Shown here one piece after another: positions 17,809 to 26,353 of a stretch of 64,000 nt of DNA. The stretch is taken from the NCBI RefSeq assembly GCF_000814025.1, contig NZ_JWLL01000005.1, positions 186,001 through 250,000 on the forward strand, written 5' to 3'. The position numbers and the translations under genes are program-made. The notes under the pieces were generated by a model. The model was not told the origin of the DNA. It worked only from the letters and a program-made list of their open reading frames with translations, and ran no database searches. Positions within the stretch are counted from its first letter, which is position 1; each line of letters begins with the position of its first letter. Origin of the DNA: Tateyamaria sp. ANG-S1 (GTDB lineage Bacteria > Pseudomonadota > Alphaproteobacteria > Rhodobacterales > Rhodobacteraceae).

Positions 17809-20060
17809 CGCCGCTTCCGGCTGACCTTGCGCTTGGTTTTGTCGGTCCGGCGTTTCGCCTTGGCAGGTTTGCGGCGCGGGCTGCGTCCTGCCGGGCTTTG
17901 CCTGCCACGCGGCAGCGATTGACCATCAAGCGCCAGTAGTTCCAACGCAATGCCGCCTGTCACTGGCACCGCCTCGGCCAGCCGCACCGTTGCGCGTTGG
18001 CCAAGGCCGATAATCATGCCCGTATCCGACCCCATCAGCGTGTTCGCCTCGCGGTCGAAATGGAAGTATTCGGCCCCGATGGACCGCATCGGCACCAAAC
18101 CATCGGCCCCGCTGTCGTCCAGCTTTACGAAAATGCCGAACTTGGCGATGCCGGATACGCGCCCTTCCAGCTCATCGCCCACCCGCTCACTCAGATAGGC
18201 CGCAAGGTAACGATCCGTCGTATCCCGCTCCGCCACCATCGACCGGCGTTCGGTGTCCGAGATGTGCGTGCCTGTCTTTTCCAGCACCTCGATGTCTTCG
18301 GGCGTCAGACCGTCCTTGCCCCAGCCATGCGCCGCGATCAGCGCGCGGTGGACGATTAGGTCGGCATAGCGCCGGATGGGAGAGGTGAAATGCGCATAGC
18401 TGCGCAGCGCGAGGCCGAAATGGCCGAAATTCTGCGGGCTGTAATAGGCCTGCGTCATCGACCGCAGAGTCGAGATATTGATCAGTTCCGCATCCTCGGT
18501 ATCCGCGGCCTGCGCGAGCAAGCGGTTCAGGTGCGCCGTCTTCAGCACCTGCCCCTTGGCAAGATTCAAACCAGCCGCCTGCGCGGTCTCGCGCAGACTG
18601 TCGAGCTTGTCGGGCGACGGTTCTTCGTGCACGCGGAACAGCAAGGGTGATTTTTTAGCAATCAGCGTTTCTGCCGCGGCCACGTTGGCCAACACCATGA
18701 ACTCTTCGATCAGCCGGTGTGCATCAAGGCGATCCTTGAACGCGACAGAACGCACAGTGCCGTCTTCGTCCAAAATGATCTGGCGTTCGGGCAGATCGAG
18801 TTCCAACGGCTGCCGCTTTTTGCGCGCCTCGACCAGAGCGGCGTAGGCGGCATAGAGCGGCTGCAAAACAGGCTCTAACAAGGGCTCTGTGCGCTCATTC
18901 GGGTGGCCGTCGATGGCGGCTTGCACCTCTTGGTAATGAAGCGATGCAGGCGACCGCATCAGACCACGATGAAAGCTATGCCCGATCTTTTCGCCCTGTG
19001 CATCGATCTGCATGCGCACCGCGATACAGGCACGGGCCACGCCTTCGTGCAGCGAACAGAGGTCACCCGACAGCCGATCCGGCAGCATGGGCACAACCCG
19101 GTCGGGGAAGTAAGTCGAGTTACCGCGCTTCTTGGCTTCGCGATCAAGCGCCGATCCGGGCGTAACGTAAGCCGACACATCCGCAATCGCGACCCAGATA
19201 ACATGCCCCCCTTCGTTCTTTGGGTCATCATCCGCATGGGCATAGCAGGCGTCGTCATGGTCCCGCGCATCGGACGGGTCGATGGTGACAAGGGGCAGGT
19301 CGCGCAAATCCTCGCGCCCATTCAGCCCCGCAGGCTTCTGCGCGTCAGCCTCAGCCATCACCGCATCGGGAAAGGCGTCGGGAATGCCATGTTCATGGAT
19401 CGCGATCAACGAGACAGCCTTGGGCGCGGATGGATCGCCCAAACGGTCCACGATGCGCGCACGTTGCAAACCGATGCGCCCCTTCGGACCAGCCTGTTCG
19501 GCCTCAACCAACTCGCCATCCTTGGCCCCGTGGGTGGCACCCGCAGGCACCTGCCACTCCTTGTCGCTGCCCTTGTCGATGGGCACGATCCGCCCACCCT
19601 CCGAACCTGCGCGGAACACGCCCAGAATGCGGCGCGGGTTCGTTCCGATCCGACGGATCAATCGCGCTTCGTAATTGTGGTCCTCGTCCTTGACCAAGGT
19701 CAGCCGGGCCAGAATCCGGTCGCCCGGCCCCAGCGCAGGGTCGGACGCGCGCGGCAAGATCAGGATGCGCGGCTCCACCCCCTCGCCCTGCCACTCCATA
19801 GGGCGCGCGAACAGGTCACCGTCTCCATCGGGCTCCGCCACTTGCAACACACTGACGGGCGGCAAACGGTCTGGATCCTGATAGGTCTTCTTGCGCTTCT
19901 CCAGATGACCCTCGGCCTCAAGCTCCCGCAGCAGACGCTTGAGATCGATGCGTGCGGCGCCCTTAATGCCAAAGGCTTTGGCAATATCGCGTTTCGCAGT
20001 CAGGGTGGGATTGGCAGAGATCCAATCGAGGATCTCGGACTTACTAGGAATACGGCTCAT
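17805..20060 (-). CDS. rnr: Ribonuclease R
   Basis: RNase R is a 3'-5' exoribonuclease that degrades structured RNA. The chosen ATG at 20060 gives 751 residues; the frame is open to 20147 without better support. There is an N-terminal winged helix (SEILDWISANPTLTAKRDIA) and cold-shock domains. The RNB catalytic domain has the metal-binding aspartates in DPSDARDHDDACYA. A C-terminal S1 domain (GRVSGIAKFGIFVKLDDSG) precedes a Lys/Arg-rich tail. It is last in an apparent operon dapE, GNAT, glycosyltransferase, rnr, with a 31-base gap ahead of it. Confidence 0.95.
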   Translation of the reverse strand: MSRIPSKSEILDWISANPTLTAKRDIAKAFGIKGAARIDLKRLLRELEAEGHLEKRKKTYQDPDRLPPVSVLQVAEPDGDGDLFARPMEWQGEGVEPRILILPRASDPALGPGDRILARLTLVKDEDHNYEARLIRRIGTNPRRILGVFRAGSEGGRIVPIDKGSDKEWQVPAGATHGAKDGELVEAEQAGPKGRIGLQRARIVDRLGDPSAPKAVSLIAIHEHGIPDAFPDAVMAEADAQKPAGLNGREDLRDLPLVTIDPSDARDHDDACYAHADDDPKNEGGHVIWVAIADVSAYVTPGSALDREAKKRGNSTYFPDRVVPMLPDRLSGDLCSLHEGVARACIAVRMQIDAQGEKIGHSFHRGLMRSPASLHYQEVQAAIDGHPNERTEPLLEPVLQPLYAAYAALVEARKKRQPLELDLPERQIILDEDGTVRSVAFKDRLDAHRLIEEFMVLANVAAAETLIAKKSPLLFRVHEEPSPDKLDSLRETAQAAGLNLAKGQVLKTAHLNRLLAQAADTEDAELINISTLRSMTQAYYSPQNFGHFGLALRSYAHFTSPIRRYADLIVHRALIAAHGWGKDGLTPEDIEVLEKTGTHISDTERRSMVAERDTTDRYLAAYLSERVGDELEGRVSGIAKFGIFVKLDDSGADGLVPMRSIGAEYFHFDREANTLMGSDTGMIIGLGQRATVRLAEAVPVTGGIALELLALDGQSLPRGRQSPAGRSPRRKPAKAKRRTDKTKRKVSRKRR

Positions 20061-20091
20061 GAGGTCGAGGTAGCACGCGCACCCGAGGGCG

Positions 20092-20661
20092 TCATGGCAA
20101 ATCGTCGACGGCGTCCACGTCTGCCAGTGTGTCAACCAACGCGACACGGTCGAAATTCAGCGCGTGACGGCTGTCGGACAGGGCATGTTGCGTGGACCAC
20201 CGGACCCCATCCAGGGCCGTTTTGCGCAATTTAGAACCTGTTTTGACCCCAATCAGCCAGTACCCACCATCGGGTGCCGGGCCAAAAACCGCATCATGCG
20301 ACCCGAGCGCAGCAAATGCCGCCGCAATACGCCGTCTGTTGATGCCCGGGATGTCCGCGCCGATCACACAAACCGGACCACCGGCTTTTTGCATCATGCG
20401 GGTCATCCGGTCGCCAAGATTCCCCCGCCCTTGCGGCCAACGTTCAAACCGCGCGGGCCACACACGGGATCGAAGCCCTTCGCGATCCGGCGCAACCGCC
20501 AGAACCACGCGCCAGCGCGGGTCCTCAATCCGTCTCAGCAGCTGTCGCACCTGATGCCGGAACCACCAGGCCGCCGTCACCATGCCGATGTCACGGCCAA
20601 GGCGCGTCTTGACCCGCCCCGGGCGCGGCACCTTGAGCATCACGACCAGCGTTGGTTTCAA
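20092..20661 (-). CDS. TIGR04282/DUF2064 family glycosyltransferase-like protein
   Basis: This is a 189-residue protein with the N-terminal nucleotide-sugar-transferase-like signature MLKVPRPGRVKTRLGRDIG, then GDRMTRMMQ, VIGADIPGINRRRIAAAF and PAPDGGYWLIGV. These are the marks of the TIGR04282 family, which includes proteins linked to arsenosugar synthesis. No arsenic methylation or radical SAM gene is near, so that role is not supported here. It overlaps the GNAT gene start by 4 bases. Confidence 0.8.
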   Translation of the reverse strand: MKPTLVVMLKVPRPGRVKTRLGRDIGMVTAAWWFRHQVRQLLRRIEDPRWRVVLAVAPDREGLRSRVWPARFERWPQGRGNLGDRMTRMMQKAGGPVCVIGADIPGINRRRIAAAFAALGSHDAVFGPAPDGGYWLIGVKTGSKLRKTALDGVRWSTQHALSDSRHALNFDRVALVDTLADVDAVDDLP

Positions 20662-21080
20662 AGCGGGCGTTCCATGTCACGGTGCGGGATACCCGCATCA
20701 TCATAGACAGGGCCAAAGGCCGTAAAGCCCAACCGCTCATAAAAGGCGAGCGCATGGGTCTGTGCGCCCAGTTTCGCCTGTGTTAGACCCGGGAGCGCAC
20801 GCGCAACATCGAGGCACGCCTCGATAATCGCAGCCCCCAGACCCGTACCACGTGCCGACGGCAAAACGCAGACACGCCCGATCTTGGCAACAGACCCATT
20901 GGTCAGGATGCGCGCACAGCCCATTGGAACACCGTCAACCAGCGCCAAAACGTGCAACGCTTCGCCATCGCGCCCATCCACCTCGTCCGCTTCGCTGACG
21001 CCCTGTTCTTCAATGAACACGGTACGGCGCAGCGCATGGCAGGCCACCAGGTCGTCCGTCTGCTCAATTGTCCAGTTCAT
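20658..21080 (-). CDS. GNAT family N-acetyltransferase
   Basis: This is a 140-residue acetyltransferase of the ElaA-like type. The N-terminal part reads [20 protein letters not shown]. The acetyl-CoA binding motif is [20 protein letters not shown] at about residues 86-105, followed by [17 protein letters not shown]. The substrate is unknown. It overlaps both neighbours by 4 bases (dapE before, the glycosyltransferase-like gene after), so the three are translated together. Confidence 0.87.
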   Translation of the reverse strand: MNWTIEQTDDLVACHALRRTVFIEEQGVSEADEVDGRDGEALHVLALVDGVPMGCARILTNGSVAKIGRVCVLPSARGTGLGAAIIEACLDVARALPGLTQAKLGAQTHALAFYERLGFTAFGPVYDDAGIPHRDMERPL

Positions 21081-22222
21081 GCGAAATAGTCCCGCAAGAT
21101 ACGCCCATAGATTGATTTGAGCTGGCGGATATGGGCCACATCGACATGCTCGTCCACCTTGTGCATCGACTGACCAACAAGGCCAAACTCCACCACGGGG
21201 CAGTGATCCTTCACGAAACGGGCGTCTGACGTGCCCCCCGATGTGCTGAGCACCGGTGTTACCCCTGTTTCGACCTCGACCGCGCGGGCGACCAGATCGG
21301 ACAACGGGCCCGGTGGCGTCAGAAAGCTTTCGCCCGACACCTTGACCACCACCTCAACCTCAACGGCGTAGGCCGTCGCCACGGCATCCGCTTGCGCTCT
21401 GAGCCATGCGGTCAGACTGTCGCCGGAATGGGTGTCGTTGAACCGGATGTTCACCGCTGCGCGCGCCTGCGCCGGGATGACATTTGTTGCGGGGTTGCCG
21501 GTGTCCACGGTGACGACAGCCAGCGTGGAGGGGTCAAAATGATCCGTACCCTGGTCCAATTCGTGACTTGCAAGCTGATCCATCAGGCGCATCAGCGGCG
21601 GCAGCGGGTTCTTCGCGCGATGGGGATAGGCCGAATGCCCCTGCACCCCGGTCACAGTGAACCAAGCGGTCAGCGAACCCCGCCGCCCGATCTTCATCAT
21701 CTCGCCCATGGTTTCGGGACAGGTCGGCTCGCCCACCAGGCAAACGCTCATCGCCTCGCCCTGCGCTTGCATATGGGCGAGCAGGGCAGTCGTGCCGTCG
21801 GTGGCGTCACCCTCTTCATCCCCGGTGATGGCCAGGATGATAGCCCCTTCTGGCGGGCTTTCTTTCACGAAATCCACGGCGGCGGCGGCAAAGGCAGCGA
21901 CACCGGATTTCATGTCCGTGGTACCGCGCCCATACATGATGCCATCCCGCTCTTCGGCGCCAAAGGGCGGTGCAGTCCAGTCGTCAGGATTGCCAATTGG
22001 CACTACATCCGTGTGCCCGTTGAAGCCAAATGTGCGTGCGTGCCCCTTGGGCCCGAAACGGGCAAAAAGATTGCGGATGCCGCCCCGATCCGCCCACGCG
22101 CAGTCAAAACCCGCATCGCTGAGCAGGTCGTAAAGGACATCAAGCGCGCCTTCGTCCGCCGGTGTAACGGACGGGCAACGCACCAAAGCGGCGGTCAGGG
22201 CAACGGGATCGACGGGCGTCAT
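21077..22222 (-). CDS. dapE: Succinyl-diaminopimelate desuccinylase
   Basis: This enzyme hydrolyses N-succinyl-LL-diaminopimelate in lysine and peptidoglycan precursor synthesis. The ATG at 22222 gives 381 residues, the normal DapE length; the frame runs back to 22288 without support. Metal-site motifs are [13 protein letters not shown] (His near residue 70), [10 protein letters not shown], and ITGDEEGDA with the catalytic Glu pair. [22 protein letters not shown] near the C-terminus is the DapE-specific block. It is the first gene of a leftward operon. Confidence 0.95.
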   Translation of the reverse strand: MTPVDPVALTAALVRCPSVTPADEGALDVLYDLLSDAGFDCAWADRGGIRNLFARFGPKGHARTFGFNGHTDVVPIGNPDDWTAPPFGAEERDGIMYGRGTTDMKSGVAAFAAAAVDFVKESPPEGAIILAITGDEEGDATDGTTALLAHMQAQGEAMSVCLVGEPTCPETMGEMMKIGRRGSLTAWFTVTGVQGHSAYPHRAKNPLPPLMRLMDQLASHELDQGTDHFDPSTLAVVTVDTGNPATNVIPAQARAAVNIRFNDTHSGDSLTAWLRAQADAVATAYAVEVEVVVKVSGESFLTPPGPLSDLVARAVEVETGVTPVLSTSGGTSDARFVKDHCPVVEFGLVGQSMHKVDEHVDVAHIRQLKSIYGRILRDYFA

Positions 22223-22522
22223 AGGCGGGTCCTCTGGTCTGGCATGTGGCGAAAAGGACGCGATATCCGCACCTTGCGCCGCGCGCACAGTTAACAGGCT
22301 GCAAATTCACGTGCTAGGGTCCACGCAATAATGTGACCCGGGGCAGGGTATCGGCGGTTCGTTTGACACCGTTCGATCACGCAAAGCTACCAAACGCGGC
22401 GCGCCTTCTCCTGAAACTCGGGTTCTGGATTGAGTGGCGATGGTGATGCTCACAACACCGCATGCGGATGCACGCATTGGCAAGGCAACCGGGACACCGG
22501 GTGCACAGGCTGGGGCGATCCT
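22223..22522. other. 300-base gap upstream of a Hint-domain gene
   Basis: This gap separates the divergent dapE and Hint genes. It should hold both promoters, but no convincing -35/-10 pair, riboswitch fold or repeat could be identified by eye. If the Hint gene began at the TTG at 22430 the gap would shrink to about 207 bases. Confidence 0.5.
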
Positions 22523-23602
22523 ATGACGTGGATCGGTGTGACAGACCGCAAGCGCGGTCACTATGACAAAGGCGGCTTGTGCGACAGCAATAGCACCCGA
22601 CATGTCGGCCCACTGCTGGAACGCGGCACACTGCTTTTGGAAGTGAGAGACATCAATCACGGCAAATCCGAAAGCCTTCTGTCAGTTTCACGCGCAAAGC
22701 CGTGGCCCCGGACACTCGCATTCCAGACATTGCCCGGCGGCGGTATCGGGATGATACACCGCCACAACTCAGAGGTCATACAAGCCGCCCTGAAATGGTC
22801 CAATCCCGGCGGCGAGCCGACGGTGCGTGTGTCCTATGCTTGGGACGCGCCCAACGGGTGGGGCCGTCTGGCGATGGAGCGGCCAGGCACATGCGACGCC
22901 ATCCAACGACCTGTGCACCTGCCACGGCCGCTAGTTACGGACGACCTGTGCGACCTCGTGACCAAGCCGCCTAAGCTCATCCTGTCCCCGGACGTCGTGT
23001 TTGCAGGCATCAGCACCGACATCCTGCCTATTGGCCCAATGCCGTCCTTGCACCCCACCACCCCGATCGCCACGCCGACGGGATACCGCCCGGCAGGCAC
23101 CCTGCAACGCGGCGATACGGTGACCACCGACACGGGCGACATCGTCCCCGTCCTGCACACCGTCACACAGACAGTACCAGCATATGGCAGCTTTGCCCCG
23201 GTCCGGGTGCGCGCACCCTATTTCGGACTGAGCCAGGATATCATCGTGGCACCGGACCAGCGGCTTGTTCTGCGCGGGTCAGAGGTGGAATACACCTTCG
23301 GGCAAGAGGCCGTGCTGGTGCCCGCCAGGCACCTGATCAACGGGCAAGCCGCACAGTACTACACCACCGCCAGCACCACCGAGTACGTCCAGATGATCCT
23401 GCCGGGTCAAGAGGCTGTAGTGGCCGCCGGATGCGCACTGGAAAGCCTCTATATCGGACGGATCAGACGTGATGCGAAGCGTTTGGACGACAGTGCTCTG
23501 GCCCACATTCCAAGCCACCTGCTTCCCGAACACAGGCGATCCGCGCGGCAAGTCCTTACTGCCTTCGAAGCGGTCACCCTGGTCGCGCAACGCGCTGCAT
23601 AG
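22523..23602 (+). CDS. Hint (hedgehog/intein-like) domain protein
   Basis: This protein has about 359 residues from the ATG at 22523; the frame is open from a TTG at 22430. The first ~180 residues form an unrecognised domain (LLERGTLLLEVRDINHGKSE). The rest is a Hint domain beginning near HPTTPIATPTGYRPAGTLQR, with GDTVTTDTGDIVPV and IVAPDQRLVLRGSEVEYTFG. Roseobacters commonly carry such secreted Hint proteins, often exported by type I secretion. The usual nucleophilic Cys or Ser at the start of Hint is replaced here by a Pro-Thr-Thr-Pro context, so self-cleavage is doubtful. No signal peptide is seen. Confidence 0.75.
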   Translation: MTWIGVTDRKRGHYDKGGLCDSNSTRHVGPLLERGTLLLEVRDINHGKSESLLSVSRAKPWPRTLAFQTLPGGGIGMIHRHNSEVIQAALKWSNPGGEPTVRVSYAWDAPNGWGRLAMERPGTCDAIQRPVHLPRPLVTDDLCDLVTKPPKLILSPDVVFAGISTDILPIGPMPSLHPTTPIATPTGYRPAGTLQRGDTVTTDTGDIVPVLHTVTQTVPAYGSFAPVRVRAPYFGLSQDIIVAPDQRLVLRGSEVEYTFGQEAVLVPARHLINGQAAQYYTTASTTEYVQMILPGQEAVVAAGCALESLYIGRIRRDAKRLDDSALAHIPSHLLPEHRRSARQVLTAFEAVTLVAQRAA

Positions 23603-23609
23603 CAGCGCG

Positions 23610-24365
23610 TCAGCTTGCGTAATTCGACCCTTCCTCATCCAGAATGGCCTTGAGTTCGGCCAGATGGCGCAGATCCTGCTCGGGATAATCCTCGATCTCT
23701 TGTGCTGTCTTTTCGGCAACATCATCCGGGATCAGGCGCAAGGGTTTGCCGGTTTGCAAAGCCAGCAGGTAGGTCTGGCACGCCCGTTCGAAATAGAACA
23801 ACCGATTGAACGTCTCGGCCACCGTGTCCCCGATGACCATGATGCCGTGATTGCCCATGACCATCACCTTCTTCTTCGGATCATCGAACAGCTTGGCGCA
23901 GCGCTCGCCCTCCTCTTCAAAGGCCAGACCGCCGTAGTTTTCGTCCACCACCACGCGATTGAAGAACATGCACCCGTTCTGGTCCACAGGCGGCAATGTG
24001 CTGTCGGCCAGTGCAGCAAGCGCCGTGGCATAGGGCGAATGGACATGCATCGCACAGCGCGCATGGGCGCAGTGCCGGTGCATACCGCCATGCAGCCCCC
24101 ACGCGGTCGGGTCCGGCGCATCCGGCCCTTCCATACTGTCGGGGTCATTCGCATCCACCACAATCAAGTCAGATGCCTTGATGCGGGAAAAGTGCATCTG
24201 GTTCGGATTCATCAAGAACTTGGTTCCGTCGTCGTTGATCGCGAGGGAAAAGTGGTTGGCCACCGCTTCGTGCATGTTCAGACGCACGGTCCAGCGAAAG
24301 GCGGCGGCAAGGTCCACACGTTCCTGCCAGTTGTCCATGTTCGGGCGAATCTGAGTGACTGTCAT
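23610..24365 (-). CDS. Class II aldolase/adducin family protein
   Basis: This is a 251-residue cytoplasmic protein. The metal-binding histidines are in CAMHVHSPYATALAAL (about residues 103-118) and VMVMGNHGIMVIGDTVAETF. The N-terminus has the NHFSLAINDDGTKFLMNP block of this family. Relatives are L-fuculose-phosphate aldolases, or decarboxylases and dehydratases of unknown substrate. With no sugar pathway genes around it the substrate cannot be named. It is divergent from ade across a 185-base gap. Confidence 0.85.
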   Translation of the reverse strand: MTVTQIRPNMDNWQERVDLAAAFRWTVRLNMHEAVANHFSLAINDDGTKFLMNPNQMHFSRIKASDLIVVDANDPDSMEGPDAPDPTAWGLHGGMHRHCAHARCAMHVHSPYATALAALADSTLPPVDQNGCMFFNRVVVDENYGGLAFEEEGERCAKLFDDPKKKVMVMGNHGIMVIGDTVAETFNRLFYFERACQTYLLALQTGKPLRLIPDDVAEKTAQEIEDYPEQDLRHLAELKAILDEEGSNYAS

Positions 24366-24448
24366 CTGCGGCTCCTTTTGCTGACGTCAGGGTGCCCGGT
24401 TCATACCGCTTCAATCAAATCAAATCGCGCAAGACGGCAAGACAGGAA

Positions 24449-24487
24449 CATTGCCACTGGATCAGCCGAACCCTGCCTGTGGCAATG
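24449..24487. promoter_or_regulatory. Perfect 9-base inverted repeat upstream of ade
   Basis: CATTGCCAC (24449-24457) and GTGGCAATG (24479-24487) are exact complements separated by 21 bases. They lie in the gap between the class II aldolase gene and ade, ending 63 bases before ade. The pair could be two halves of a regulator site about two helical turns wide, or an RNA stem in the ade leader. Symmetry is the only evidence. Confidence 0.4.
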
Positions 24488-24550
24488 ACAGTTTCAAGAC
24501 ATCTGCTTGGGCCCTCTTGCACCTTCCCGCGAAACTTGATCATTTAGGAC

Positions 24551-26353
24551 ATGGAACATGACCTTTTCCCGTCCTGGCCCGATGTTGCCCCAGATCTTGT
24601 AAATGTCGCCGCTGGCCGCGCGCCCGCAGATACGGTCATTCGCGGCGGCATCTGGGTGAACGTCCACACGCGCGAGGTGCTGCCGAACCACGACATCGCC
24701 ATCAAACACGGGCGTATCGCCTGCGTCCTGCCCGACGCCAGCGCCCAGATCGGACCTGAGACCGAGATCATAGAAGCCAATGGCCGCTACATGATACCTG
24801 GCCTCTGCGACGGGCACATGCACATCGAAAGCGGCATGCTGACCCCCGCCGAATTCGCCGCCGCCGTCATCCCGCACGGCACCACCACCATGTTCACCGA
24901 CCCGCACGAAATTGCGAACGTCTTAGGCCTCGAAGGCGTCCGTCTGATGCATGACGAAGCGCTGATGCAGCCCGTGAACATCTGGACCCAAATGCCCTCC
25001 TGCGCCCCCTCCGCACCGGGGATGGAGACGACAGGGTACGAGATCAGCGCCGAGGATGTGGCCGAAGCCATGGCATGGCCCGGGATCATCGGTCTGGGCG
25101 AGATGATGAACTTCCCGGGCATGGCCAATGCCGACCCCCAGATGCTTGCCGAAGTCGCTGCGACCCAGCGAGCAGGCAAAACGGTGGGTGGACACTACGC
25201 GTCGCCTGATCTTGGTCCGGACTTTGCGGCCTACGTCGCTGGTGGACCGGCTGACGATCACGAAGGCACATGCGAGGCCGACGCCATCGCCCGAATGCGC
25301 CAAGGCATGCGCTCCATGATCCGGCTGGGCAGCGCGTGGTATGACGTGGAAACGCAGATCACGGCCATCACGGAAAAGGGGCTCGACCCGCGCAACATGA
25401 TCCTGTGCACCGACGATTGCCATTCCGGCACGCTGGTGAATGACGGGCACATGAACCGCGTTGTCCGGCACGCCATCGACTGCGGATGCGACCCGCTCGT
25501 GGCGCTGCAAATGGCCACGATCAACACCGCCACCCATTTCGGACTGGAGCGTGAAATCGGTTCGCTCACACCGGGCCGCCGCGCAGACGTGATCCTCACA
25601 TCTAACCTCAAGACGCTGCCCATCGAACAGGTCATCGCGCGCGGAAAAACAGTCTCTATCAACGGCGAATTGACGGCGGACTGCCCCCACCTCGACTGGC
25701 CAGCCAAAGCGCGGCAGACGGTCAACATGGGCGCACCCAAGACCGCCGCCGACTTCGAAATCGCAGCCCCCGAAGGCCGCAACTCCGTCACCGCCAACGT
25801 CATCGGCGTAGTCGAGAACCAGGCTCCGACCAAAGCCCTGAAACGCGACATGCCCGTCAGCGATGGCAAGGTCGAACCCCACGGCGACACCTGCCAGATC
25901 GCACTGGTCGAGCGGCACCAAGCCACCGGTGGCGTGACAAACGCACTGGTGTCCGGGTTCAACTACCAGGGTAAAATGGCCATGGCCTCGACCGTGGCGC
26001 ATGACAGTCACCACATGATCGTCGTGGGCACGGACCGTGAGCAAATGGCACTGGCAGCCAACAGGCTGGCCGAGGTCGGCGGCGGCATCACCATCTTCCG
26101 CGACGGCGAAGAGCTGGCACTGGTCGAACTGCCCATCGCAGGCCTGATGTCCGACAGCCCCGCCCGCGATGTTGCTGCCAAAGCCGATCAAATGGTGCAA
26201 GCCATGGTCGATTGCGGCTGCACCCTGAACAACGCCTACATGCAGCACTCGCTGCTGGCGCTTGTCGTCATTCCTGAACTGCGCATCTCCGACCTGGGAC
26301 TGGTCGATGTCCGCACGTTTGATTTCATTCCAGTCCTTGAGCCTACAACATGA
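24551..26353 (+). CDS. ade: Adenine deaminase
   Basis: This enzyme converts adenine to hypoxanthine and ammonia in purine salvage. The 600-residue length is typical. The amidohydrolase metal motif is GLCDGHMHIESGML, at about residues 84-97. HGTTTMFTDPHEIANV and LCTDDCHSGTLVNDGHMN follow, and the C-terminal adenine-deaminase domain ends with the CTLNNAYMQHSLLALVVIPE block. The stop overlaps the amn start by 4 bases, so adenine made by AMP nucleosidase feeds directly into this step. Confidence 0.94.
   Translation: MEHDLFPSWPDVAPDLVNVAAGRAPADTVIRGGIWVNVHTREVLPNHDIAIKHGRIACVLPDASAQIGPETEIIEANGRYMIPGLCDGHMHIESGMLTPAEFAAAVIPHGTTTMFTDPHEIANVLGLEGVRLMHDEALMQPVNIWTQMPSCAPSAPGMETTGYEISAEDVAEAMAWPGIIGLGEMMNFPGMANADPQMLAEVAATQRAGKTVGGHYASPDLGPDFAAYVAGGPADDHEGTCEADAIARMRQGMRSMIRLGSAWYDVETQITAITEKGLDPRNMILCTDDCHSGTLVNDGHMNRVVRHAIDCGCDPLVALQMATINTATHFGLEREIGSLTPGRRADVILTSNLKTLPIEQVIARGKTVSINGELTADCPHLDWPAKARQTVNMGAPKTAADFEIAAPEGRNSVTANVIGVVENQAPTKALKRDMPVSDGKVEPHGDTCQIALVERHQATGGVTNALVSGFNYQGKMAMASTVAHDSHHMIVVGTDREQMALAANRLAEVGGGITIFRDGEELALVELPIAGLMSDSPARDVAAKADQMVQAMVDCGCTLNNAYMQHSLLALVVIPELRISDLGLVDVRTFDFIPVLEPTT

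Noticed and set aside
18903-20234. 443-residue open frame antisense to rnr
   Set aside because: The opposite strand encodes clear RNase R motifs throughout; this frame has none.
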